Shown: piece by piece, positions 39,404 to 48,611 of the stretch
Layout: the number at the start of each line of letters is the position of its first letter
How positions within the stretch are numbered: position 1 is the stretch's first letter
Assembly (NCBI RefSeq): GCF_024499015.1
Contig: NZ_CP098604.1
Location: 1,240,001 to 1,304,000, forward strand
Reading direction: 5' to 3'
DNA length: 64,000 nucleotides
From: Xanthomonas hortorum pv. pelargonii
Lineage (GTDB): Bacteria; Pseudomonadota; Gammaproteobacteria; Xanthomonadales; Xanthomonadaceae
Notes under the pieces: generated by a model
What the model was told of the DNA's origin: nothing
What the model saw: the letters and a program-made list of their open reading frames with translations, nothing else
Databases searched by the model: none
Made by a program: the position numbers and the translations under genes

Positions 39404-39951
39404 ACCGACACGACACCCCGCCCACCGTGGTCTACGAAGGCAAGTACCAGCGCATGGTCGTGCGCGGCACCTGGGAATATTCCGAGCGCGTGCATGCCGG
39501 CGGCCTGGCCGCGATCATCGTGGCGGTGACGCCGGACGATGCGATGCTGTTCGTCGAACAGTTCCGCGTGCCGCTGCAGGCGCGCACCATCGAAATGCCG
39601 GCCGGCCTGGTCGGCGATGTGCATGCCGACGAGTCGATCGAGCTGTCGGCGATTCGTGAACTGGAAGAAGAAACCGGCTGGACCGCCGAGCACGCCGAAG
39701 TGCTGATGATCGGCCCGACCTCGGCCGGTGCCAGCAGCGAGAAGATCGCCTTCGTGCGCGCCACCGGCCTGCGCAAGGTCGGCGAAGGCGGCGGCGATGC
39801 CAGCGAAGACATCACCGTGCACGAAATCCCGCGCGCACAGGTCGGCGCCTGGCTGGTACAGAAGATGGCCGAGGGTTATCAGATGGATCCAAAGTTGTGG
39901 GCCGGGCTGTATCTGGTCGATCACGCACTGGACGGCACTCCGCGTGGTTGA
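39400..39951 (+). CDS. Nudix hydrolase (ADP-ribose pyrophosphatase-like)
   Basis: The 183-aa protein contains a full Nudix box, G-x5-E-x7-REL-x-EE-x-GW, in GDVHADESIELSAIRELEEETGW (about residues 71-93). Surrounding motifs (VEQFRVPLQARTIEMPAGLVGD) resemble ADP-ribose pyrophosphatases, which clear ADP-ribose or nucleotide sugars. The real substrate is unknown. It overlaps genes on both sides. Confidence 0.93.
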   Translation: MNRHDTPPTVVYEGKYQRMVVRGTWEYSERVHAGGLAAIIVAVTPDDAMLFVEQFRVPLQARTIEMPAGLVGDVHADESIELSAIRELEEETGWTAEHAEVLMIGPTSAGASSEKIAFVRATGLRKVGEGGGDASEDITVHEIPRAQVGAWLVQKMAEGYQMDPKLWAGLYLVDHALDGTPRG

Positions 39952-40750
39952 AGCGACGACTGACGCCACCCCTGCACGTTTGCTGGGTGCCGACGATCCC
40001 GCAACGTTCACCGTATTCAACGCGCACGCGACATCGCCGTGGTTGCTGATCGCCGATCACGCCGGTAAGCGCGTACCGGCGCGGCTGGCCAACCTGGGCC
40101 TGCCGCCGCATGCGCTGGACCGCCATATCGGCTGGGATATCGGCATTGCCGAAGTCACCCGTTTGTTGGCCGATGCGCTGGATGCGTTCGCCATTGCCCA
40201 GACCTATTCGCGGCTGGTGATCGACTGCAATCGCCCGCATGGCGCGGCCAGCCTGATGCCGGAGATCAGCGATGGCACCTCGATTCCAGGCAATCTGGCG
40301 CTGACGGCAACCGATCGGCAGCAGCGCATCGACGAAATCTTCGCGCCGTATCACGCGCGTATCGCTGCAGAACTCGATGCACGCCAGGCGCGCAATCAGC
40401 CCACGCTGCTGGTCTCGATGCACAGCTTCACCCCGGCGATGGCCGGCAACGCACGGCCCTGGCATGCGGGCGTGCTGTACCACCGCGACACACGGCTGGC
40501 ACACCGCTTGTTGCAAGCCTTGCGCGATGAACCGGACCTGGTGGTCGGCGACAACCAGCCCTACGCGGTCAGCGACACCAGCGACTACGCTGTCCCGGTC
40601 TACGGCGAAGGCCGCGGCCTGCTGCATGTGGAGCTGGAGTTGCGCCAGGATCTGATCGCCGATGCGGCTGGGCAACAGGCCTGGGCGCAGCGGCTGGCGC
40701 GCATTTTGCCGCCCTTGGCAGAAGCCCTGCTAGACATGAAATCACCGTAG
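39944..40750 (+). CDS. N-formylglutamate amidohydrolase family protein
   Basis: The GTG at 39944, 8 nt inside the Nudix gene, gives 268 aa. Motifs of the family are WLLIADHAGKRVPARL, the DRHIGWDIG region, LVIDCNRPHG and SMHSFTP, which carry the likely metal and catalytic residues. The family includes HutG but no hut gene is near, so the substrate may differ. The TAG stop is the first bases of a GTAG-type repeat. Confidence 0.9.
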   Translation: MVEATTDATPARLLGADDPATFTVFNAHATSPWLLIADHAGKRVPARLANLGLPPHALDRHIGWDIGIAEVTRLLADALDAFAIAQTYSRLVIDCNRPHGAASLMPEISDGTSIPGNLALTATDRQQRIDEIFAPYHARIAAELDARQARNQPTLLVSMHSFTPAMAGNARPWHAGVLYHRDTRLAHRLLQALRDEPDLVVGDNQPYAVSDTSDYAVPVYGEGRGLLHVELELRQDLIADAAGQQAWAQRLARILPPLAEALLDMKSP

Positions 40751-40866
40751 GAGCGCGCTGGCGCGCGATGGGGCTTTACTGGTAACGCCCTATCGCGCGC
40801 CAGCGCGCTCTACGGGTGACGAGGCTTTACTGGTAACGCCTCATCGCGCGCCAGCGCGCTCCTACG
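40746..40866. repeat. GTAG-type REP cluster (one arm inverted against two)
   Basis: CGTAGGAGCGCGCTGGCGCGCGATG (40746-40770) is answered by two inverted arms, 40791-40814 (one base shorter) and 40842-40866 (perfect complement). Between the arms, GGCTTTACTGGTAACGCC appears twice. The GTAG head and palindromic body are those of REP elements mobilised by RAYT transposases. The cluster lies between hutG-like and convergent pip. Confidence 0.9.
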
Positions 40867-40908
40867 GGTCATGCGAGCGCATGCCCCGGCTGCGATTGAC
40901 TTACTCGC

Positions 40909-41850
40909 TCAGGCGAAACCATCGGTCGCACGCACCAGCGCATCGACGTTTTCCGGCTCGAAGCCCGAATGGCCGGACGCCGGACTGATCTGCAGTGTCG
41001 ACTTCGGCCAAACCTTGTGCAGATCCCACGCGCTTTGCAGCGGGCACACCACGTCGTAGCGGCCGTGCACGATCACGCCGGGAATGTCGGCGATGCGGTG
41101 CGCGTCGCGCAGCAGCTGGTCTTCGACCTCGAAGAAACCGCCATTGACGAAGTAGTGGTTCTCGATGCGCGCGAACGCCAGTGCGAAGTGCGCATCCTCA
41201 TGCCCGGTAACGAAATCGTCGTCCACATGCAGGAAGCTGGTCGCCCCTTCCCACACGCTCCACGCCTTGGCTGCGGCCAGGCGCGTGGCTTCGTCGTCGC
41301 TGGTCAGGCGGCGATGAAAGGCGGACATCAGATCGGCGCGCTCCACCTGCGGAATCGCATTGACGTAATGCTCCCACGCATCCGGAAACAGCCGGCTGGC
41401 ACCTTGCTGATAGAACCATTCCAGCTCGAACCGACGCAGCAGGAAGATGCCGCGCAGCACCAGCTCGGTGACCTGCTGCGGGTGGGTCTGCGCGTAGGCC
41501 AGTGCCAGCGTCGAGCCCCAGCTGCCGCCGAACACCTGCCAGCGCGCAATGCCCAGGTGGTCGCGCAAGCGCTCGATGTCGGCGACCAGATCCCAGGTGG
41601 TGTTGTCGACCAGATCGGCATGCGGGGTGGAGCGGCCCGCGCCGCGCTGATCGAACAGCACGATGCGGTACTTGGCCGGGTCGTGAAAGCGCCGCATCTT
41701 GGTGTTGCAGCCGCCGCCGGGGCCGCCGTGCAGCATCACCACCGGCTTGCCATGCGGGTTGCCGCACTGCTCGAAATACAGCGTGTGGCGGTCGTCGACC
41801 TGGAGGGTGCCGTGGTCGTACGGCGTGATCTCGGGATAGAGCGTGCGCAT
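40909..41850 (-). CDS. pip: Proline iminopeptidase
   Basis: It removes N-terminal proline from peptides. The ATG at 41850 gives 313 aa, the exact size of the X. campestris enzyme of known structure. The triad matches it: S110 in FGGSWGSTLALAY, the Asp in GRYDVVCPL and the His in SGHSGFEP. The oxyanion-hole motif is HGGPGGG. An upstream frame extension of 67 codons has no coding character. Confidence 0.96.
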   Translation of the reverse strand: MRTLYPEITPYDHGTLQVDDRHTLYFEQCGNPHGKPVVMLHGGPGGGCNTKMRRFHDPAKYRIVLFDQRGAGRSTPHADLVDNTTWDLVADIERLRDHLGIARWQVFGGSWGSTLALAYAQTHPQQVTELVLRGIFLLRRFELEWFYQQGASRLFPDAWEHYVNAIPQVERADLMSAFHRRLTSDDEATRLAAAKAWSVWEGATSFLHVDDDFVTGHEDAHFALAFARIENHYFVNGGFFEVEDQLLRDAHRIADIPGVIVHGRYDVVCPLQSAWDLHKVWPKSTLQISPASGHSGFEPENVDALVRATDGFA

Positions 41851-42081
41851 GCGTCGGTCCTGCGGGAAACCGCTAGTGTATCGGCAGCGCCCACACGATC
41901 GACCAAGGGCTGGCGCACGGCAATGCGCGAAGGCTCGGAGCGACCAAAAAACGCCTGCGCGCATTGCCAAGGCGTGCGCGGTCGATGCTCGGCATCGGCG
42001 TGTACCACCCGGGCTCGCCGGGTCTGAGCGCCGTCCGCATCCACCTGACAACGACCGCTTGCTGGGTTTTGTCAGCCGCGC

Positions 42082-42942
42082 TTAGCCCGCAGTGTGCGAC
42101 CAGCGCCCCAACGTCACCCGATCGCGCTGCTCCAGATCCTGATGCGTCGCCACCGCCTCGAAGCCACGTGCCAGCAGCAGGTCGGCCACCGCCGTGCCCT
42201 GGTCCCAGCCGTGTTCGAGCAGCAGCCATCCGCCCGGCAACAGATGCATGGGCGCATCGGCGACGATCAGCCGGATGTCGTCCAGCCCATCGGGGCCGGA
42301 GGCGAGCGCGCTGGCCGGCTCGTGGCGCAGATCGCCCTGCCCCAGGTGCGGGTCCTGCGTGGCGATATACGGCGGGTTGCTGGCGATCAGATCGAAGCGC
42401 TCGCCCGCCAGCGGTGCAAACCAGTGACCCAGCCGGCATTCGACATTGCGTAGCTGATGGCGGTTGGCGTTTTGCTGGGCGACGGCAAGCGCTGCGGCAC
42501 TGGCGTCGGTGGCGATCACCTGTGCGTGTGGCCGCTCACTGGCGATGGCCAGCGCGATCGCGCCGCTCCCGGTGCCCAGATCGGCGGCGCGGCGGCCTGG
42601 CATGTTGTCGAGGCGCTCAAGGGCGAGCTCGACCAGCGCTTCGGTATCGGCACGCGGAATCAGCGTGGCCGTCGAGACCGCCAGATCCAGCGTCCAGAAT
42701 CCACGCGTGCCAGTCAGATACGCGACCGGTTCGCCGGCCTGGCGCCGCTGCACCAATGCCTGGAACGCCTGCGCGACAGCATCCGCGACCGGATCGCGGC
42801 CATGCGCAAACAACCAGGCGCGGTCGCGCCCCAGCGCATGCAGCAGCAACGGTTCGGCATCGCTGCGGTCGATCCGCTCGGCTGCCCGCCGCAGCAGCTG
42901 GTCGGCAGCAAGGCCGGCTGGGTCGTCGCTCATACGGATCAT
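42082..42942 (-). CDS. prmC: Release-factor glutamine methyltransferase PrmC
   Basis: PrmC methylates the GGQ glutamine of RF1 and RF2. The 286-aa protein has an N-terminal helical domain, the SAM loop [12 protein letters not shown] (about 121-132) and NPPY at 189-192. Two ATGs compete: 42942, with AGGAG only 3 nt away, and 42933 (MSDD), 12 nt away. Unlike the common hemA-prfA-prmC order, prmC lies 28 kb from prfA here. Confidence 0.95.
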   Translation of the reverse strand: MIRMSDDPAGLAADQLLRRAAERIDRSDAEPLLLHALGRDRAWLFAHGRDPVADAVAQAFQALVQRRQAGEPVAYLTGTRGFWTLDLAVSTATLIPRADTEALVELALERLDNMPGRRAADLGTGSGAIALAIASERPHAQVIATDASAAALAVAQQNANRHQLRNVECRLGHWFAPLAGERFDLIASNPPYIATQDPHLGQGDLRHEPASALASGPDGLDDIRLIVADAPMHLLPGGWLLLEHGWDQGTAVADLLLARGFEAVATHQDLEQRDRVTLGRWSHTAG

Positions 42943-43020
42943 TCACTCCTGCGAAACATCGGCTGACCATTATCGGAGATGGAATGGCCCCTGCAGCGGC
43001 AGACCCAGCCTGCAAAGCTG

Positions 43021-43057
43021 ATAGCCTCAGCCTATCTATACAATCCCATTAATCGAT
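43021..43057 (+). promoter_or_regulatory. OxyR-type binding site upstream of ahpC
   Basis: The sequence reads ATAG (43021-43024), 7 nt, CTAT (43032-43035), 7 nt, ATCC (43043-43046), 7 nt, CGAT (43054-43057). OxyR of enteric bacteria recognises ATAG-N7-CTAT-N7-ATAG-N7-CTAT. The first two quarters are perfect and the last two match 2 and 3 of 4; all spacings are exact. It ends directly before the -35, the place from which OxyR activates. Confidence 0.75.
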
Positions 43058-43086
43058 TTGAGAAATCTATCGATCCTGCCTACCAT
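43058..43086 (+). promoter_or_regulatory. Promoter of ahpC
   Basis: -35 TTGAGA (43058-43063), 17-nt spacer, -10 TACCAT (43081-43086). The -35 follows the OxyR site without a gap. The weak -10 fits an activator-dependent promoter. Confidence 0.6.
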
Positions 43087-43134
43087 GGCGGCTGTTCCAT
43101 CCCCCGCCCCCCTTTCATCGCTCGAGGAAACTCA

Positions 43135-43698
43135 ATGTCTCTCATCAACACCCAGGTCAAGCCGTTCAAGGCGAATGCGTACCACAACGGCAATTTCATC
43201 GAAGTCACCGAAGCCAGCCTGAAGGGCAAGTGGTCGGTGCTGATCTTCATGCCGGCCGCCTTCACCTTCAATTGCCCGACCGAAGTGGAAGACGCCGCCG
43301 ACAACTATCCTGCGTTCCAGAAGGCCGGCGCCGAGGTGTACATCGTCACCACCGACACGCACTTCTCGCACAAGGTGTGGCACGAGACCTCGCCGGCCGT
43401 CGGCAAGTCGCAGTTCCCGCTGATCGGCGACCCGACCCACCAGCTGACCCGCGCGTTTGGCGTGCACATCGAAGAAGAAGGCCTGGCCCTGCGCGGCACC
43501 TTCATCATCAATCCAGAAGGCGTGATCAAGACGCTGGAAATCCACGACAACTCGATCGCCCGCGACGTCACCGAGACGCTGCGCAAGCTGACTGCTGCCC
43601 AGTTCGTCGCCAACAATCCTGGCCAGGTCTGCCCGGCCAAGTGGAAGGAAGGCGCCAAGACCCTGGCTCCGTCGCTGGACCTGGTCGGCAAGATCTAA
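43135..43698 (+). CDS. ahpC: Alkyl hydroperoxide reductase subunit C (2-Cys peroxiredoxin)
   Basis: AhpC reduces H2O2, organic peroxides and peroxynitrite. The 187-aa protein has the peroxidatic C47 in [11 protein letters not shown] and the resolving C166 in GQVCPAKW, the same positions as in E. coli. AhpF, encoded 218 nt downstream, recycles it. The ATG follows GAGGAAA. The promoter has an OxyR-type site, matching the known OxyR control of ahpC in Xanthomonas. Confidence 0.98.
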   Translation: MSLINTQVKPFKANAYHNGNFIEVTEASLKGKWSVLIFMPAAFTFNCPTEVEDAADNYPAFQKAGAEVYIVTTDTHFSHKVWHETSPAVGKSQFPLIGDPTHQLTRAFGVHIEEEGLALRGTFIINPEGVIKTLEIHDNSIARDVTETLRKLTAAQFVANNPGQVCPAKWKEGAKTLAPSLDLVGKI

Positions 43699-43707
43699 GT
43701 CGACGCA

Positions 43708-43737
43708 TCCCTTCGGCCTGTCGCCAGGCCGGAGGGA
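43708..43737 (+). terminator. Stem-loop between ahpC and ahpF
   Basis: A 13-bp stem with one G-U (43708-43720 with 43725-43737, TCCCTTCGGCCTG/CAGGCCGGAGGGA, loop TCGC) starts 10 nt past the ahpC stop. No T-run follows, so it may reduce rather than stop readthrough, giving more ahpC than ahpF mRNA. Confidence 0.5.
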
Positions 43738-43916
43738 CATCTCCGGCCCAGCGATGGGCCGGGGGTGAACCGGAGCCGGTGCCGGGCTGCCCGCCAGCCA
43801 TCGCCAGCACGCATTCCCGAGCATTGCGCCGGCTGCGGTTCATCTCCTCCTCCCCGGCGACTTGCCTCATCGCAGCGACGCCACGCCCTCCCCTTGCCCA
43901 TTCCCAGGAGTTTTCC

Positions 43917-45509
43917 ATGTTGGATGCCAACCTCAAGACCCAGCTGACCGCCTACCTGGAACGGGTCACGCGGCCGATTCAGATCAATGCCTCGATCGAC
44001 GAGAGCGCAGGTTCGCGCGACATGCTCGACCTGCTCGAAGATCTGGTGCTGTTGTCGGACAAGATCAGCCTGGACATCCACCGCGACGACAACCAGCGCA
44101 AGCCCTCGTTCGCGCTGACCACGCCCGGCCAGGACATCTCGCTGCGCTTTGCCGGCCTGCCGATGGGCCACGAGTTCACCTCGCTGGTGCTGGCGCTGCT
44201 GCAGGTCGGCGGTCACCCCTCCAAGGCCACCGCCGAGCTGATCGAGCAGGTGCAGCACCTGGATGGCGACTACCAGTTCGAAACCTATTTCTCGCTGTCG
44301 TGCCAGAACTGCCCGGACGTGGTGCAGGCGCTGAATCTTGCCGCCGTGCTCAACCCGCGCATCAAGCACGTCGCCATCGACGGCTCGCTGTTCCAGGAAG
44401 AAGTCGAAACCCGCCAGATCATGTCGGTGCCCACCGTCTACTTGAACGGCGAATTGTTCGACCAGGGCCGCATGACGTTGGAGCAGATCGTCGCCAAGCT
44501 CGACACCAACGCTGCAAAGCGCGACGCGGTCAAGATTGCGGCCAAGGACGCCTTCGACGTGCTGGTGATCGGCGGTGGCCCGGCCGGTTCGGCAGCGGCG
44601 GTGTATGCCGCACGCAAGGGCATCCGCACCGGCGTGGCCGCCGAGCGTTTCGGTGGCCAGGTGCTGGACACCATGTCGATCGAAAACTTCATCTCGGTGC
44701 CGGAAACCGAAGGCCCGAAAATGGCCGCCGCGCTCGAGCAGCACGTGCGCCAGTACGATGTGGACATCATGAATCTGCAGCGTGCCGAGCAGGTGATTCC
44801 GGCCGGTGCCGATGGCCTGATCGAAATCAAGCTGGCCAATGGCGCCTCGCTCAAGAGCAAGACCGTGATCCTGTCCACGGGCGCTCGCTGGAGGCAGATG
44901 AACGTGCCGGGCGAAGATCAGTACAAGAACAAGGGCGTGGCCTATTGCCCGCATTGCGATGGCCCCTTGTTCAAGGGCAAGCGCGTGGCGGTGATCGGTG
45001 GCGGCAATTCGGGCGTTGAAGCGGCGATCGACCTGGCCGGCATCGTGGCGCATGTCACGCTGGTGGAATACGACGACAAACTGCGCGCCGACGAAGTGCT
45101 GCAACGCAAGCTGCGCAGCCTGCACAACGTGCGCATCATCACCAGCGCGCAGACCACCGAAGTGCTGGGCGATGGGCAGAAGGTCACCGGCCTGGTCTAC
45201 AAGGACCGTACCGGCGGCGACATCCAGCATGTCGATCTGGAAGGCGTGTTCGTACAGATCGGCTTGCTGCCCAATACCGAGTTCCTCAAGGGTTCGGTGG
45301 CGTTGTCGCCACGCGGCGAGATCATCGTCGACGACCGCGGCCAGACCAACGTTCCGGGCGTATTCGCCGCCGGCGACGCCACCACGGTGCCGTACAAGCA
45401 GATCGTGATCGCGATGGGCGAAGGTTCCAAGGCTGCACTGAGCGCGTTCGATTACCTGATCCGCTCCAGTGCACCGGTCAGCGCCGAGGTTGTGGCTGAG
45501 GCCGCATAA
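43917..45509 (+). CDS. ahpF: Alkyl hydroperoxide reductase subunit F
   Basis: AhpF passes electrons from NADH through FAD and two dithiols to AhpC. The 530-aa protein has the N-terminal thioredoxin-fold domain with C129-x-x-C132 (SCQNCP), FAD motif GGGPAG (219-224), the dithiol C344-P-H-C347 and NAD motif IGGGNSG. These match E. coli AhpF in number and order, with a Gln in place of the usual His in CHNC. CAGGAG precedes the ATG. Confidence 0.98.
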   Translation: MLDANLKTQLTAYLERVTRPIQINASIDESAGSRDMLDLLEDLVLLSDKISLDIHRDDNQRKPSFALTTPGQDISLRFAGLPMGHEFTSLVLALLQVGGHPSKATAELIEQVQHLDGDYQFETYFSLSCQNCPDVVQALNLAAVLNPRIKHVAIDGSLFQEEVETRQIMSVPTVYLNGELFDQGRMTLEQIVAKLDTNAAKRDAVKIAAKDAFDVLVIGGGPAGSAAAVYAARKGIRTGVAAERFGGQVLDTMSIENFISVPETEGPKMAAALEQHVRQYDVDIMNLQRAEQVIPAGADGLIEIKLANGASLKSKTVILSTGARWRQMNVPGEDQYKNKGVAYCPHCDGPLFKGKRVAVIGGGNSGVEAAIDLAGIVAHVTLVEYDDKLRADEVLQRKLRSLHNVRIITSAQTTEVLGDGQKVTGLVYKDRTGGDIQHVDLEGVFVQIGLLPNTEFLKGSVALSPRGEIIVDDRGQTNVPGVFAAGDATTVPYKQIVIAMGEGSKAALSAFDYLIRSSAPVSAEVVAEAA

Positions 45510-45599
45510 CCGCCCACAACACAGCGCCCGGCACTGCCGGGCGTTAAGCTCGCCAAGTGCTCACGTCGTTTCCCGTCAACGCAATAAGGGCTGCTGCAC

Positions 45600-46540
45600 A
45601 TGAATCTGCGTGACCTGAAGTATCTGGTAGCCCTGGCCGACCACAAGCATTTTGGTCGTGCTGCAACGGCGTGTTTCGTCAGTCAGCCAACCCTGTCCAC
45701 CCAGATCAAGAAACTCGAAGACGAACTCGGCGTCTCGTTGGTGGAGCGCGCGCCGCGGAAGGTCATGTTGACGCCTGCCGGCCGCGAAGCGGCGGTGCGC
45801 GCACGCAGTATCGTGGCCGAAGTGGAACAGATGAAAGAAGCTGCACGACGTAGTCAGGACCCGGAAGCGGGTACCGTGCGGCTGGGCATTTTCCCACGCT
45901 CGCACCGTATCTGTTGCCGCATGTGGTGCCGGGCATTCGCCAGCGTTTCCCACGCTTGGAACTGCTGCTGATCGAAGAAAAAAGCGACCAGCTCATCCAT
46001 CAGTTGCGCGAAGGGCGCCTGGATGCCGCGCTACTCGCACTACCAGTGCAGGACGATCAGCTGCACGCAGAGTTCCTGTTCGAAGAACCCTTCGTGCTGG
46101 CGGTGCCGGAAGGCCACCCGCTGACGCGTCACGACAGCATGACGCTGGACGACTTGTCCGAGCAGCGCCTGTTGTTGCTGGAAGATGGCCATTGCCTGCG
46201 CGAACAGGCCCTGGACGTGTGCCATCTTGCCGGCGCGCTGGAAAAATCCGAGTTCCAGGCCACCAGCCTGGAAACCCTGCGCCAGATGGTGGCCGCCAAT
46301 GTGGGCGTCACCTTGTTGCCGCTGCTAGCAGTCAAACCGCCGGTGGCACGTTCGGAAAACATCCGCCTGATCCGCTTCCGCGAAGACAAGCAGCCCAGCC
46401 GGCGTATCGCAATGGTCTGGCGCCGCAGTTCGGCGATGACCGCGTTTCTGGAGCAACTGTCGCAGCTGTTCAAGGAATTGCCGGAAAGCCTGTTCACCCT
46501 GGACCAGCCGACCAGCGGCCCCAAGGCGGTCGCTGCCTGA
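45600..46540 (+). pseudogene. oxyR: OxyR peroxide regulator gene with a one-base deletion
   Basis: The first frame (45600-45971) encodes the LysR-type DNA-binding domain (FGRAATACFVSQPTLSTQIKKLEDELG) but after ATT TTC it reads CCA CGC TCG and stops after 123 codons. The second frame carries the rest. Adding one C in the CCC at 45893-45895 joins them as GIFPTLAPYLLPH, homologous to E. coli GLIPTVGPYLLPH, and gives exactly 313 aa. The redox cysteines fall at 199 and 208 (DGHCLREQALDVCH), as in E. coli. As written, the product has no sensor domain. It is either a real mutation or a homopolymer read error. Confidence 0.9.
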
Positions 46541-46627
46541 GGATTCAGGATTCAGGATTCGGGATTCGGGATTCGGGATTCGGGATTCGGGATTCGGGAT
46601 TCGGGATTCGGGATTCGGGATTCGGGA
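46541..46627. repeat. Heptanucleotide tandem repeat, about 12 units
   Basis: The unit GGATTCR is repeated 12.4 times directly after the oxyR stop: the first two units are GGATTCA, the remainder GGATTCG without interruption. The array begins right after the TGA. A 7-bp unit is prone to slippage, so copy number should vary between strains. Confidence 0.97.
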
Positions 46628-46684
46628 AATTGTTTCACGGCTGCGGTCGCTTCGCGCGATGCTTTCTCACCTGCCACCGGACAT

Positions 46685-46710
46685 AAGCGACGCGCGAGCG
46701 TCGTTTTTTG
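46685..46710 (+). terminator. Intrinsic terminator after oxyR
   Basis: AAGCGACGC (46685-46693) pairs with GCGTCGTTT (46698-46706) with one G-U; the stem runs into six T followed by GTTT. This is a classical factor-independent terminator. Confidence 0.85.
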
Positions 46711-46992
46711 TTTAGCTACTTGTTACTGCGTCAAGCATCCGAAAACACGGCAGCACCTGCATCATTAGCATGCGGCAGACTCCAACCCTGTCGCTTGCGA
46801 CTGCGTACTAACGTATCGCCGCGCGTGCTTGATGCGATTGCCAATGCCGGCATCTCCTAAAACCGCACCTGCCTCACTCACAATGCGGCGTGCCCTGCGC
46901 TATCTCGCCATGCATTGCGATCGACCCACCGCGCCCTCATCTTGTGACGGATGCTCGCCGTGTCGGCGGGCTGTAGTCGTCAGGAGATTGCC

Positions 46993-47418
46993 ATGCCTTC
47001 GCAACACCACAGCGGCTTGCCGCCGTCCATTCTTGTTTCCAGCCATGACCTCGCCCGTCTCGAGGCATTGCTCGATTCGCCCGCGTTCAACAAGCATCCC
47101 GCCGCCACTGCGCTGAGCGACGAACTGGGCCGTGCACGCGTTGTGCCACCCGATCAGATTCCGGGCGATGTCGTCACCATGTACTCCCGCATCGACTGCG
47201 AAGATGAGCTGCATGGCGAACGACATACGCTCACCCTGGTGTATCCGCACGAGGCCGATGTACAGCACGGCCGCATTTCGGTGCTCGCGCCGGTTGGCAG
47301 TGCGCTGCTTGGCCTGTCGGTCGGCCAGAGCATCGATTGGCGCACGCCCGACGGACGCGATCTGCGCCTGCGTGTGACTGCCGTGCACGACCAACATGCA
47401 TTGGCCGACGACTTATAA
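46993..47418 (+). CDS. rnk: Regulator of nucleoside diphosphate kinase (Rnk), GreA-C-like
   Basis: The ATG at 46993 follows AGGAGA and gives 141 aa. The N-terminal part ([20 protein letters not shown]) is the short Rnk coiled-coil-like region; the C-terminal half (about 85-135) is a GreA/GreB-type FKBP-like domain ([37 protein letters not shown]). Rnk binds RNA polymerase in other bacteria and affects nucleotide pools and polysaccharide synthesis. Confidence 0.93.
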   Translation: MPSQHHSGLPPSILVSSHDLARLEALLDSPAFNKHPAATALSDELGRARVVPPDQIPGDVVTMYSRIDCEDELHGERHTLTLVYPHEADVQHGRISVLAPVGSALLGLSVGQSIDWRTPDGRDLRLRVTAVHDQHALADDL

Positions 47419-47485
47419 CGCTGAGCGCGCTAACGTAACGCGCTGCGTCCTATCCACGACCCGTCCACGATTCGAGAGAACCCGC

Positions 47486-48454
47486 ATGACTGCATCCCCC
47501 TCCAAGCTTGCTCAACTGCGTGAGCTGTCTGTCGTCGTTGCCGATACCGGCGACTACGACGCCATCAAGCGCCTGAAGCCGGTCGACTGCACCACCAATC
47601 CCACCTTGGTCAAGAAAGCGCTGGACCTGCCGGTCTATGCGGAGTTGATCGAGCAGGAACTGGCCTGGGGCCGCGAACACGGCGGCGACGATCGCAGCAG
47701 CACCGTCAACGAAGTGGCCGACCGCCTCACCGTCGGCGTGGGCACCAAGCTCTCCGAATTGGTGCCCGGCCGCGTCTCCACCGAGGTGGATGCAGACCTG
47801 GCGCACGACACCCAAGCCACCATCGCCAAGGCGCGCAAATTCATTGCGATGTATGCCGAGCGCGGCGTGTCCAAAGACAAGATCCTGATCAAGATCGCAG
47901 CGACCTGGGAAGGCATCGAAGCGGCGCGTCAACTGCAACTGGAAGGCATCGACTGCAACCTCACGCTGATCTTCAACCGCTCGCAGGCGCTTGCCTGCGC
48001 AGAAGCCGGCGTGTTCCTGATTTCGCCGTTCGTTGGCCGCATCCTGGATTACTACGTCGCCCAAGGGCAAACCCCGGCCAGCATCGACGAAGACCCGGGC
48101 GTGGTGTTCGTGCGCACGGTGTACAACGAATTCAAACAGCGTGGCTCGTCCACGGTGGTGATGGGCGCTTCGTTCCGCTCCACCGCGCAGATCGAAGCGC
48201 TGGCCGGTTGCGATCGTTTGACCATCTCTCCGGAGCTGTTGGAAAAGCTCGACGCCGAACACGGTGAGTTGCCGCGCAAGCTCTCGCCTGCGCAAGCGGA
48301 CAACGCGCAAATCACCCCGATCGACAGCGACAGCTTCGCCACCGATCTGGCCGCCGACCCGATGGCCACCGACAAACTGGCCAGCGGCATCGACACCTTC
48401 GCCAAGGATCTGCAAGCGCTGCGCAAGACCATCGCCGACAAGCTCGCCGGCTGA
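47486..48454 (+). CDS. tal: Transaldolase
   Basis: It exchanges a three-carbon dihydroxyacetone unit in the pentose phosphate pathway. The 322-aa protein is the TalB type. Schiff-base K136 lies in [18 protein letters not shown], the N-terminal [11 protein letters not shown] motif is present, and [18 protein letters not shown] follows. The ATG at 47486 lies behind GAGAGAACC; a longer frame overlaps rnk and is rejected. It lies close to oxyR and ahpF, as NADPH-supplying genes often do, but the link is only positional. Confidence 0.97.
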   Translation: MTASPSKLAQLRELSVVVADTGDYDAIKRLKPVDCTTNPTLVKKALDLPVYAELIEQELAWGREHGGDDRSSTVNEVADRLTVGVGTKLSELVPGRVSTEVDADLAHDTQATIAKARKFIAMYAERGVSKDKILIKIAATWEGIEAARQLQLEGIDCNLTLIFNRSQALACAEAGVFLISPFVGRILDYYVAQGQTPASIDEDPGVVFVRTVYNEFKQRGSSTVVMGASFRSTAQIEALAGCDRLTISPELLEKLDAEHGELPRKLSPAQADNAQITPIDSDSFATDLAADPMATDKLASGIDTFAKDLQALRKTIADKLAG

Positions 48455-48475
48455 TTGCCTATCGCGGTTGTGTGA

Positions 48476-48518
48476 CGCCAACGCCCGCGGCTTTCTTGCT
48501 GCGGGCGTTGGCGTTTCT
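48476..48518 (+). terminator. Intrinsic terminator after tal
   Basis: A 13-bp perfect stem CGCCAACGCCCGC/GCGGGCGTTGGCG (48476-48488 with 48501-48513, 12-nt loop) followed by TTTCT. Confidence 0.85.
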
Positions 48519-48611
48519 GGCGTTTAGTTCCGCGCGCGCCTCCACAAAACGCTTACAACCGCCTTGCGCGCACTGCCTAGAATCCAGGTTCCTCAACGGG
48601 CATAGCGGACA

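Larger units (their letters stand above)
46541..46992. other. Spacer between oxyR and rnk
   Basis: The 452 bases hold a 7-bp tandem repeat (46541-46627), a strong terminator (46685-46710) and about 280 bases without a recognisable gene. Frames such as 46829-47116 overlap rnk and show no coding character. Confidence 0.7.

Noticed and set aside
46541..46627. CRISPR array
   Set aside because: The array is a 7-bp tandem repeat without spacers; no cas gene is in the window.
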